A stretch of DNA of 8,769 nt from Kiritimatiellia bacterium. GTDB lineage: Bacteria; Verrucomicrobiota; Kiritimatiellia; RFP12; UBA3636. A model generated the notes under the pieces. That model had not been told where the DNA came from. It did not search any database and was given only the letters and a program-made list of their open reading frames with translations. Positions 1 through 5,525 of this stretch are shown piece by piece (positions within the stretch are counted from its first letter, which is position 1; each line of letters begins with the position of its first letter). Made by a program: the position numbers and the translations under genes. The stretch is from NCBI GenBank assembly GCA_017476965.1, contig JAFUXX010000321.1, positions 1-8,769 of the forward strand, in the 5' to 3' direction.

Positions 1-230
1 CCGGGCCGCGGGTGTAGCGGGCCGCCCGCGCCCACGACGCACCCAATCGGGCGGACGCGGCGCAGCACGTCCCTGATGCCGCGGACGGGGTCGGCCGGGT
101 CCACCTCGGCGTGGAGCACTTTCCAGCCGCGCGCGCCGGCGTAGCGCTCCATGCCGCGGCCGGTCTCGCGGAAGATGGCGTCGTTCGGGAAGCCGTCGAT
201 CGTCGCGCTTACGTGGAGGACGCAGTTCAT
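1..230 (-). CDS. Probable XylR-like transcriptional regulator, N-terminal fragment (cut by window edge)
   Basis: An open frame runs leftward from an ATG at 230 to the window edge without a stop, giving about 76 residues that begin MNCVLHVSATIDGFPNDAIF. Third codon positions are almost all G or C, as in the real genes next door. The pattern resembles the start of the LacI-like ligand-binding domain of XylR-family regulators: a beta strand, a loop, an amphipathic helix with GMERYAGARGW, a second strand (KVLHAEV), a helix, then RPIGCVV. In that family this domain binds a sugar and an AraC-type DNA-binding domain follows at the C-terminus, which would lie outside the window. The gene starts 35 nt after the histidine kinase stop, so the two are probably co-transcribed. 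No Shine-Dalgarno is visible, and no alternative in-frame start lies just upstream. The coding call is fairly firm; the family assignment is tentative, and another periplasmic-binding-like protein is possible. Confidence 0.6.
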   Translation of the reverse strand, partial: MNCVLHVSATIDGFPNDAIFRETGRGMERYAGARGWKVLHAEVDPADPVRGIRDVLRRVRPIGCVVGAGGPLHPRP

Positions 231-265
231 GGCGCGGACCGGCGCGTGGGGGGCGGAGCGCGGGG

Positions 266-1390
266 TCAGTCCCGCTTCGCGGAGATGAGCCGCGCCTTGC
301 GGTCGGCGAGCGGGAACACGAGGCGGAACGTGGTGCCGGAGCCGGGACGGCTGCTCACTTCGATGCGGCCGCCGTGGTCCTGCACGATGCGCCGGACTAT
401 CGAGAGCCCGATGCCGTGGCCGTCGGGCTTGGACGTGTGGAACGGCTGGAAGAGGCGCGCGTACTCCTCCGGCTCCATGCCTGGGCCGGTGTCGGAAAAC
501 GCGACCGCGAGGTCGCGGTCGTCGCACGAAACGGCGATGCGGAGCGTGCCGCCGTCGCCCATCGCCTGGACCGCGTTCTTGACGAGGTTGAAGAACGCCT
601 GCTGCAGCTGTTCGGCGTCCGCGCGGATTTTCGGGATTTGCGCCGGATGCTCCAGGTCGACGCGGATGGCGCGCTCCTGTATGTCCGCGCGCATGACGCG
701 CAGCGTGCGCTGCAGCACCTCCGCCACGTCGCACGGCGCGAGGTCCGGCGCGCCGCCGCGCAGGGCGTTGAGGAACTTGGAGAGGACGAGGTCGAGGCGG
801 TCCACCTCGTCGCGCGCGACCTGCACGAGCTCCGCGAGGTCGTCGCGAACCGCGCCGTCCGGCACGGTCTTCACCTCGCGGCCCAGCAGCTGCAGGTGTA
901 TCCCGAGCGCGTTGAGCGGGTTGCCGATTTCGTGCGCGAGCGAGGCGGCGAGCACGCGCACGGCCTGCATGCGCCCGCTTTCGAGCGCCTCCTGCGCGTC
1001 GGCGCGCTCGCGCGTGACGTCGCGCAGTATCACGAGCGCGGCGCGGCCGGCGCCGTCCTCGATCGGGAACGCGGAAAGCGAAAACACCGCGCGCTGCGGG
1101 CGGAAGGCTTCCAGCTCGGAAGAGGAGAACGACTCGCGGCCGGACTCGTCGCCGCGGGAGAGCGCGGCCCAGTCCACGCCCGGCAGCCAGCGCTCCGCGG
1201 GGCGGCCGGCGGCTTCGTCGGGGTCGAAGCCGAGCATGGCGCCGGCGGCGCGGTTGGCGTACTTGAGGATGCCGTCCTCCGTCGCGACCACGACGCCGTC
1301 CTGCATCGTGCGCAGTATGGTCTCGAAAAACACGCGCCGCCGCGAAAGGCGGTCGTTGAGGAATTCGAGCTTGTCGACGCGGTCCGGCAT
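266..1390 (-). CDS. Soluble PAS-domain sensor histidine kinase (NtrB-like)
   Basis: This 374-aa protein should autophosphorylate on histidine and pass the phosphate to a response regulator. A PAS domain covers about residues 18-130 (DGVVVATEDGILKYANRAAG is its start). A HisKA dimerisation domain follows with the H-box SLAHEIGNPLNAL, phospho-acceptor His153. The HATPase domain spans about 220-362, with the N-box NLVKNAVQAM (268-277), G1 box DTGPGM (300-305), an F-box around FQPF (314-317) and G2 box GHGIGLS (324-330). All catalytic boxes are intact. No transmembrane segment is seen, so it is likely cytosolic and senses an internal signal through PAS. Its start lies 13 nt after the stop of the membrane-anchored protein, with no visible Shine-Dalgarno. 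A cognate response regulator is not adjacent: the next gene looks like a XylR-type regulator without a receiver domain. The family is certain; the signal is unknown. Confidence 0.93.
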   Translation of the reverse strand: MPDRVDKLEFLNDRLSRRRVFFETILRTMQDGVVVATEDGILKYANRAAGAMLGFDPDEAAGRPAERWLPGVDWAALSRGDESGRESFSSSELEAFRPQRAVFSLSAFPIEDGAGRAALVILRDVTRERADAQEALESGRMQAVRVLAASLAHEIGNPLNALGIHLQLLGREVKTVPDGAVRDDLAELVQVARDEVDRLDLVLSKFLNALRGGAPDLAPCDVAEVLQRTLRVMRADIQERAIRVDLEHPAQIPKIRADAEQLQQAFFNLVKNAVQAMGDGGTLRIAVSCDDRDLAVAFSDTGPGMEPEEYARLFQPFHTSKPDGHGIGLSIVRRIVQDHGGRIEVSSRPGSGTTFRLVFPLADRKARLISAKRD

Positions 1391-1403
1391 GGCTCGGCGC
1401 GGC

Positions 1404-2069
1404 TCAGCCCCGCGGGGCGGCGGCGGAGTCCCGCGGCTTGCGTTCGAGGAACGTGCCGCGGATGACGGAACGCAGCGCCTTGGAGTAGGTGAACGCCGCG
1501 TGCGCCTCTTCGGGGAAGTCGCCCTCCACGTCGAGGTCGAACTCCCACGCCGTGCCGGCGGGGAAGATCATCGCGGAGATGCGCCGCATCGCTTCCTCGC
1601 CCTCGGGGGTGTCGGGCACGATGTCGCAGAACACGTCGAACTTCTGCAGCCCGGGCACGCCGGAAGAGGGCTCCGTTTCGCGCGGCTCCAGGCGGAAGGT
1701 GAACTCCGCCTCCTTGATCGCGGCGTCGGAAGGCGCGGTGCCCGGGACGGCGTCCGCCGGGCCGGGCAGGCGGTAGAAGCGCACCGTGCCGGTCATCGTC
1801 GAAGGCAGGCGGTCGGCGTCGACGCGCGAAAGGCCCTCGGCCTTCACGCCGAGCGCGACGCCGGTGGCGTCGAAGCGGACCTCGCGGAAGAGGCGGCGGT
1901 TGAGCCCGGCGTGCAGCGCGGCGCCGTCGGCCTGCACCGCCCCGGGAACGGTGTACGGGTCGTAGTTGCGGTCGTAGGCGCGCAGCGCGCGCTCGATGGC
2001 GAACGGGGATGCGGCGAGCAGCGCCAGGAAGACCGCAAGGCCCAGGAAAAACCTGAAAATCGGGGACAT
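1404..2069 (-). CDS. Membrane-anchored or exported protein of unknown function
   Basis: A 221-aa protein I do not recognise. Residues 5-24 (FRFFLGLAVFLALLAASPFA) form one hydrophobic segment after a short N-terminus with a single Arg, which fits a signal anchor or an uncleaved signal peptide. There is no lipobox cysteine; the only Cys is about residue 148. The rest is soluble, acidic to neutral and apparently beta-rich, with alternating strand-like stretches such as VRFYRL, AEFTFRLEP and AWEFDLDVEGDF, and a Pro/Gly/Ser loop near 131-140. The ATG at 2069 is chosen because the hydrophobic segment follows at once; open frame upstream continues but loses coding character. It is the first gene of the leftward unit with the histidine kinase, behind a candidate promoter at 2130-2158. 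It could be a periplasmic partner for the kinase, but that is only inference from position. Confidence 0.75.
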   Translation of the reverse strand: MSPIFRFFLGLAVFLALLAASPFAIERALRAYDRNYDPYTVPGAVQADGAALHAGLNRRLFREVRFDATGVALGVKAEGLSRVDADRLPSTMTGTVRFYRLPGPADAVPGTAPSDAAIKEAEFTFRLEPRETEPSSGVPGLQKFDVFCDIVPDTPEGEEAMRRISAMIFPAGTAWEFDLDVEGDFPEEAHAAFTYSKALRSVIRGTFLERKPRDSAAAPRG

Positions 2070-2129
2070 GTCCGGAAAATCGTGTCTTGTCGGGCGGAAT
2101 CGGGCGCCTCTCGGCGCGACCGCCTCCGA

Positions 2130-2158
2130 AGCATACCAGAACCCGCCGGCCCGGGCAA
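2130..2158 (-). promoter_or_regulatory. Candidate extended -10 promoter for the leftward kinase unit
   Basis: Read on the minus strand, TTGCCC (2153-2158) is followed after 17 nt by TATGCT (2130-2135), with TGG directly upstream of the -10, an extended -10 element. The spacing is ideal and the site lies about 60 nt before the ATG at 2069. Assigned by eye from sigma-70 consensus only. Confidence 0.45.
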
Positions 2159-2174
2159 GCGCCGCCGTTTTCGC

Positions 2175-2204
2175 TTTTCGCGGAGGGGCGAAGCGTGGTA
2201 TCAT
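2175..2204 (+). promoter_or_regulatory. Candidate extended -10 promoter for the sugar kinase gene
   Basis: On the plus strand TATCAT (2199-2204) matches the -10 consensus at five of six positions and is preceded by TGG (2196-2198), an extended -10. The -35 is poor; TTTTCG at 2175-2180 with an 18-nt spacer is the best available. It lies about 80 nt before the ATG at 2286. Together with the leftward site it makes this 216-bp spacer a divergent control region. Confidence 0.4.
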
Positions 2205-2285
2205 CGGTCCCGCCGCGCGGGCCGGGCCGTTTTGGGCCGGGCGCGCCCGCCGCGGAGGAACGACAATCCGAACCGGAAACGCGAA

Positions 2286-3359
2286 ATGAAGATCCGCGAA
2301 AACTGCCGCTGGGCCGTGGCCTGCCTTTCCAGCATGGGGCTGCGCATCACGCCCGAGAACCGCATGGCGGTGCACAACTCCAACCGCTTCTACATGCAGG
2401 CGACGAGCGCCGAGACGAACGTGCTCAACGTGACGAGCAGCCTCGGCCCGGAGTGCCTCGTCCTCACGCGCTTCGTGGAGGGCAGCCCGCTCGCGGCCTT
2501 CATCAAGGCGCAGCTTCGCGCGCGCAACATCGCCTACGTCGGGCCGGACGTGCCGCAGGGCGGCCCGTGGGGCTACCGGCACCAGTTCAACGTGGCGGAT
2601 TCCGGCTTCGGCCTGCGCGCGCCGCGCGTGTGGAACGACCGCGCGGGCGAGGTGGGCCGCACGCTCGACGCGAAGGACTACGACACGGAGGAAATCTTCG
2701 GCCGCCAGGGCGTGGCGATCCTGCACCTCTCCGGCCTCATCGCCGCGATGAGCCCGGAGACCACCGCCGCGTGCCTCGAAATCGCGCGCGCGGCGAAGAA
2801 GCACGGCACGCTCGTCTCCTTCGACCTCAACTACCGCGCCACGTTCTGGAAGGGCCGCGAGGAGGAGCTCTCCCGCGCGTTCCACGAGATCGCCTCCGCG
2901 GCCGACATCCTCGTGGGCAACGAGGAGGACTTCCAGCTCTGCCTCGGCCTCAAGGGGCCGGAGGCGGGCGGCAAGGACCTCGGCTCCAAGATCGAGAGCT
3001 TCAAGGCCATGATCGAAACGGCCGCGGAGCGGTATCCGGGCGCGAAGGCGTTCGCGACGACGCTGCGGCAGGTGGTCTCCGCCGGGTGCCACCGCTGGGG
3101 CGCGATCCTGCGGGCCGGCGGCAAGTGGTTCGTGGAGGAGCCGCGCGAAATCGACGTGCTCGACCGCATCGGCGGCGGCGACGGCTTCACGGGCGGCCTG
3201 CTCTACGGCGTGCTCAAGGGCTGGGACGGCGAAAAGAGCCTACGCTTCGGCTGGGCGTGCGGCGTGCTGGCCGCTTCGTCGCTGAACGACTACGCCGAGC
3301 CGGCCGACGAAAAACAGGTCTTCGACGTCTGGGCGGGCAACGCCCGGGTGCAGAGGTAG
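2286..3359 (+). CDS. PfkB-family carbohydrate kinase, KDG-kinase-like
   Basis: This 357-aa protein belongs to the PfkB/ribokinase family, which phosphorylates sugars with ATP. The C-terminal signature DRIGGGDGF (293-301) carries the catalytic base Asp299 and the anion-hole glycines. The DRxGGGD form, together with FDLNYR (about 179-184) and VGNEEDF further on, is typical of 2-dehydro-3-deoxygluconate (KDG) kinases, so a role in sugar-acid breakdown is likely. The N-terminal region is unusual: where KDG kinases have a Gly-Gly-Ala-Glu-Ala-Asn substrate motif, this one reads ATSAETNV (about 38-45), and the usual Gly near the first strand is missing. Substrate choice may therefore differ. The ATG at 2286 has only a weak GGAA upstream; a strong GGAGGAA (2254-2260) lies 25 nt before it, too far to serve, and no in-frame start lies between. 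It probably shares a transcript with the ACT gene downstream. Confidence 0.88.
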   Translation: MKIRENCRWAVACLSSMGLRITPENRMAVHNSNRFYMQATSAETNVLNVTSSLGPECLVLTRFVEGSPLAAFIKAQLRARNIAYVGPDVPQGGPWGYRHQFNVADSGFGLRAPRVWNDRAGEVGRTLDAKDYDTEEIFGRQGVAILHLSGLIAAMSPETTAACLEIARAAKKHGTLVSFDLNYRATFWKGREEELSRAFHEIASAADILVGNEEDFQLCLGLKGPEAGGKDLGSKIESFKAMIETAAERYPGAKAFATTLRQVVSAGCHRWGAILRAGGKWFVEEPREIDVLDRIGGGDGFTGGLLYGVLKGWDGEKSLRFGWACGVLAASSLNDYAEPADEKQVFDVWAGNARVQR

Positions 3360-3382
3360 GCCCCGGCCGCACGGCACGGGGC
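3360..3382 (+). other. Intercistronic hairpin between the kinase and ACT genes
   Basis: GCCCCG (3360-3365) pairs with CGGGGC (3377-3382), and GCC pairs with GGC inside around a GCAC loop, leaving one bulged A. The stem begins at the base after the kinase stop codon. There is no T-run after it, so it is more likely an mRNA-stability or processing element than a terminator. Confidence 0.4.
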
Positions 3383-3418
3383 GCATTCGAAACGCAAAAC
3401 ACGGGAAAGGACCGCGCA

Positions 3419-3844
3419 ATGACAATCCACCAGATCTCGCTTTTCCTCGAAAACAAGCCCGGCCGCCTCGCGGCGATCTGCCGGACGCTCACCGAGAGCG
3501 GCGTCAACATCGCGTCGCTTTCCCTCGCCGACACTTCGGAATTCGGAATCGTCCGCATGCTCGTGGACAAATGGGAAACGGCGCGCGACGTGCTGCGCGG
3601 CGCCGGTTTCGGCGTGAACGTGCGCGAGGTCGTGTGCGTGGCGGCGCCGGACGAGCCCGGCGTGCTGGCCAAGATCCTCGACGCGGTCGATTCCCGCGGC
3701 CTCAACGTGGAGTACATGTACGCTTTCGCGGTGGCGGCGGGCCGCGCGGCGCGGCTCGTGTTCAGGTTCGACGATCCCGCGAAGGCGGCGGCGGCGCTGT
3801 CGCAGGCGGGGTGGAAGCTGATCGGGGAGGAAGGGCTGTTTTAG
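3419..3844 (+). CDS. Tandem ACT-domain amino-acid-binding protein
   Basis: A 141-aa protein made of two ACT domains, about residues 4-62 and 71-134, with no catalytic domain attached. Each has the Gly-containing ligand loop of the fold, NKPGRL (12-17) and DEPGVL (78-83), followed by the typical strand phrases VNIASLSLAD and LNVEYMYAF. This matches a widespread family of stand-alone double-ACT proteins thought to bind amino acids and tune metabolism; in other genomes they often sit near phenylacetate-CoA ligase or 2-oxoacid oxidoreductase genes, none of which is seen here. The length is normal for the family. The start is set by AAAGGA (3406-3411) seven nt before the ATG. It follows the sugar kinase by 59 nt and ends the rightward unit. 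The ligand and any partner are unknown. Confidence 0.88.
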   Translation: MTIHQISLFLENKPGRLAAICRTLTESGVNIASLSLADTSEFGIVRMLVDKWETARDVLRGAGFGVNVREVVCVAAPDEPGVLAKILDAVDSRGLNVEYMYAFAVAAGRAARLVFRFDDPAKAAAALSQAGWKLIGEEGLF

Positions 3845-3850
3845 GGATAC

Positions 3851-3875
3851 GGGGAGAGGGCTCCGCCCCCTCCCC
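3851..3875 (+). terminator. GC-rich hairpin after the ACT gene, possible terminator
   Basis: GGGGAGAGGG (3851-3860) pairs with CCCCCTCCCC (3866-3875) around a CTCCG loop, with one A-C mismatch in ten pairs. It begins six nt after the ACT stop codon, in the convergent spacer. No T-run follows on either strand, so intrinsic termination is not assured; the role is inferred from position and stem strength. Confidence 0.45.
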
Positions 3876-3974
3876 GCTCCCCTTCCCGGCCGGGGCTCGC
3901 GGCGCGTTTACGTTGCCGCCCCCTCCCCGCTCCCCTTCCTGGGCTAAGGCTTGCGCGGGAGGGGCCGCGTTTAC
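3865..3974. repeat. Imperfect tandem duplication in the convergent spacer
   Basis: A 22-bp pyrimidine-rich block is repeated exactly at 3865-3886 and 3918-3939. Each copy is followed, after a diverged GC-rich stretch, by CGCGTTTAC (3903-3911 and 3966-3974). The two units are about 47 and 57 bp long. The second copy contains the pyrK stop codon (3971-3973), so the array looks like a duplicated and decayed 3' end of that gene plus its downstream flank. On the minus strand both copies read as closely spaced runs of four to five G. Confidence 0.75.
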
Positions 3975-4828
3975 CACACCAGCGTGCCGGCGGGGAATAC
4001 GGGGCCGTCGACGCAGACGCGGGAGAGGGTCTCGGTGCCGGAGGGGGTGCGGGTTTTCTGCACGCAGCCGAGGCATGCGCCTATGCCGCAGGCCATCCTG
4101 CGGTCGAGCGACAGCCACGCTTCGCAGCCGATCCGGGCCGCGCGCTCGTCGAGTGCGCGGAGCATCGGCGCAGGGCCGCAGGCGTAGATCGCCACGCGGT
4201 CCGGGGCGTGCGCTTCGAGCCAGGCGTCGAGTGGCGCGGTGACCAGCCCGCGGGCGCCCAGAGAGCCGTCTTCCGTCGCCGGATGCACCGCCACGCCTAG
4301 AGCGGCGAAATCTTCAGCGAGCAATATGTCCGCGGCGGTGCGGCCGCCGGCGAAGACCGCCACGCGCGAGGCCGGAGCGCCCAGGCGCAGAAGCTCCCGC
4401 GCGAGAAAATAGAGCGGCGCCACGCCGTACCCGCCGCCGACAAGGGCGTAAAAACGGGAAGTTGGATCCCCGTTGCCGGCTGCGGCTGAGCAGGGGGCGG
4501 CGGCGGCAGAGTTGGGAGCTGCGCCAGGCCCGGAGACGGGGAAGCCGTTGCCGAGGGGGCCGAGAACGTCGACCTTGTCGCCGGGGCGGACGGCGGCGAG
4601 GGCTTCGGTGCCGCGGCCGACGATTTTGAAAACGAGCGTCAGGACGCCGCCGCCGGCGTCGCAGATGCTGATCGGGCGGCGCATCGCGCCGGGATCGAGC
4701 GCGGGCACCCGGACGTGGACGAACTGGCCCGGGCGGGCCGAAGCGCACGTGCCGGGAGCGGCAAGCCGGAGCCGGCGGACGCCGGCTCCGGCTTGTTCGA
4801 TGGACAGGACGGACGTTTCCTCTTGCAT
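3971..4828 (-). CDS. pyrK: Dihydroorotate dehydrogenase electron-transfer subunit (PyrK type)
   Basis: This 285-aa protein fits PyrK, the FAD and [2Fe-2S] subunit that passes electrons from dihydroorotate dehydrogenase (PyrD type B) to NAD in pyrimidine synthesis. The ferredoxin-reductase-like FAD domain has RPIS (51-54) and GPLGNGF (90-96). The NAD-binding domain has GGGYGVAPL (131-139) and ACGPAPML (216-223). The cluster cysteines are C247, C252, C255 and C272, in the family phrase MACGIGACLGC and then RVCVDGPVF. The protein is somewhat longer than the usual ~255 residues, largely because of an Ala/Pro/Asn/Ser-rich insertion at about 99-124 between the FAD and NAD domains. Its start is 21 nt after the stop of the basic 79-aa gene, with no visible Shine-Dalgarno, so it may depend on upstream translation. 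pyrD is not in the window. A related NAD-linked reductase subunit is a less likely alternative. Confidence 0.88.
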   Translation of the reverse strand: MQEETSVLSIEQAGAGVRRLRLAAPGTCASARPGQFVHVRVPALDPGAMRRPISICDAGGGVLTLVFKIVGRGTEALAAVRPGDKVDVLGPLGNGFPVSGPGAAPNSAAAAPCSAAAGNGDPTSRFYALVGGGYGVAPLYFLARELLRLGAPASRVAVFAGGRTAADILLAEDFAALGVAVHPATEDGSLGARGLVTAPLDAWLEAHAPDRVAIYACGPAPMLRALDERAARIGCEAWLSLDRRMACGIGACLGCVQKTRTPSGTETLSRVCVDGPVFPAGTLVW

Positions 4829-4849
4829 GGAAAGCGCCGCCGCGTCCGG

Positions 4850-5089
4850 CTACTTCGCCTCCGCGGCCTTGGCGGCGCGCTTGGCGAGAGCCTGCGTCAC
4901 CTTCTTCGGATGCGTGAGCATCTGGCGGATGACGATCGGCTGGAGCTTGTCGGCCTCCGCCTGCGGGACCCCGAGAGCGACGAGGCGCTTCTTCTGGGCC
5001 TTCTGGCGGCGCGCGCGTTCGGCGGGCGTCTTCTTGGGGCGGCGGACGTGCTTGATGCGTTCGACGTGGTCGTGCGACTGAAGTGACAT
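4850..5089 (-). CDS. Small, highly basic protein of unknown function in the alpha operon
   Basis: A 79-aa protein I do not recognise. It has about 21 Lys/Arg against 6 Asp/Glu. The N-terminal part has the basic cluster HVRRPKK, followed by a likely helix from TPAERARRQKAQKKRLVAL. A short middle segment, VPQAEADKLQPIVIRQMLTH, could be a second helix, and the tail is Lys/Ala-rich (QALAKRAAKAAEAK). No cysteine, membrane segment or signal peptide is present. Translation signals are excellent: the full anti-Shine-Dalgarno match TAAGGAGG lies at 5098-5105, eight nt before the ATG, and its TAA is the rplQ stop codon. It starts 13 nt after rplQ. Charge, size and position suggest an RNA-binding or ribosome-associated protein made together with the ribosomal proteins, but that is inference. 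Confidence 0.85.
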   Translation of the reverse strand: MSLQSHDHVERIKHVRRPKKTPAERARRQKAQKKRLVALGVPQAEADKLQPIVIRQMLTHPKKVTQALAKRAAKAAEAK

Positions 5090-5097
5090 TTCGTGTG

Positions 5098-5105
5098 CCT
5101 CCTTA
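5098..5105 (-). promoter_or_regulatory. Perfect Shine-Dalgarno overlapping the rplQ stop codon
   Basis: On the minus strand the sequence is TAAGGAGG. The TAA ends rplQ and the whole octamer complements the conserved 3' end of 16S rRNA. It lies eight nt before the ATG of the basic 79-aa gene. It indicates strong, probably coupled translation and confirms the start at 5089. Confidence 0.85.
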
Positions 5106-5507
5106 CTTGGCTTCGGGAGCCGGCGCGGCGGCGGCCGCCTTCGGGGCGGGCGTGTCGACCCACGCGATCACGGCCATTTCGGCGCCGTCGTGCGGGCGCT
5201 TGCCGAGCTTGACGATGCGGGTGTAGCCGCCGGCGCGGTTCGCGATCATGGGGACGATCGTGTCGAACATCTCCTTGGTCGCGGCCTCGTCCTGGAGGAG
5301 CGAAGCGAACACCTTGCGGCGCGCGTTTATGTCCGCCTTGCGGGCGGACGTGGCGAGCTTTTCGACGAAGGGGCGGACCGCTTTGGCCTTTTCGAGCGTC
5401 GTGCGGACGCTCTTGGCCTTCACGAGGCCGACTGCGAGCATCGCGAGGAGCGCCTCGCGGTGGGACTTGCTGCGGCCGAATTTGACGTTGTTCTTCCTGT
5501 GGCGCAT
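5103..5507 (-). CDS. rplQ: 50S ribosomal protein L17
   Basis: L17 is a component of the large ribosomal subunit near the peptide exit region. The 134-aa product begins MRHRKNNVKFGRSKSHREAL, the family's signature opening, and carries TTLEKAKAVRPFVEKL and the highly conserved NRAGGYTRIVKLGKR. The usual length is about 115-130 residues; the excess is a low-complexity Ala/Pro/Lys tail (about 119-134), similar in flavour to the S11 N-terminal extension. GAGG at 5515-5518 is spaced seven nt from the ATG. The gene follows rpoA by 18 nt, the standard bacterial order. Its stop codon forms part of the next gene's ribosome-binding site. Confidence 0.98.
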   Translation of the reverse strand: MRHRKNNVKFGRSKSHREALLAMLAVGLVKAKSVRTTLEKAKAVRPFVEKLATSARKADINARRKVFASLLQDEAATKEMFDTIVPMIANRAGGYTRIVKLGKRPHDGAEMAVIAWVDTPAPKAAAAAPAPEAK

Positions 5508-5525
5508 GGCTGTGCCTCGAATGGC

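Noticed and set aside
111..3359. A 1082-codon plus-strand open frame covering the left third of the window
   Set aside because: Only the part from 2286 (the sugar kinase) looks like a protein. The upstream part is antisense to the histidine kinase and membrane protein, is Arg/Ser-rich nonsense, and exists because stop codons are rare at this GC content.
2087..3844. A 585-codon open frame joining the sugar kinase region to the ACT protein
   Set aside because: The first two thirds are a frame-shifted, Arg/Gly/Pro-rich reading of the kinase gene; the ACT protein has its own ATG at 3419 with a good ribosome-binding site.
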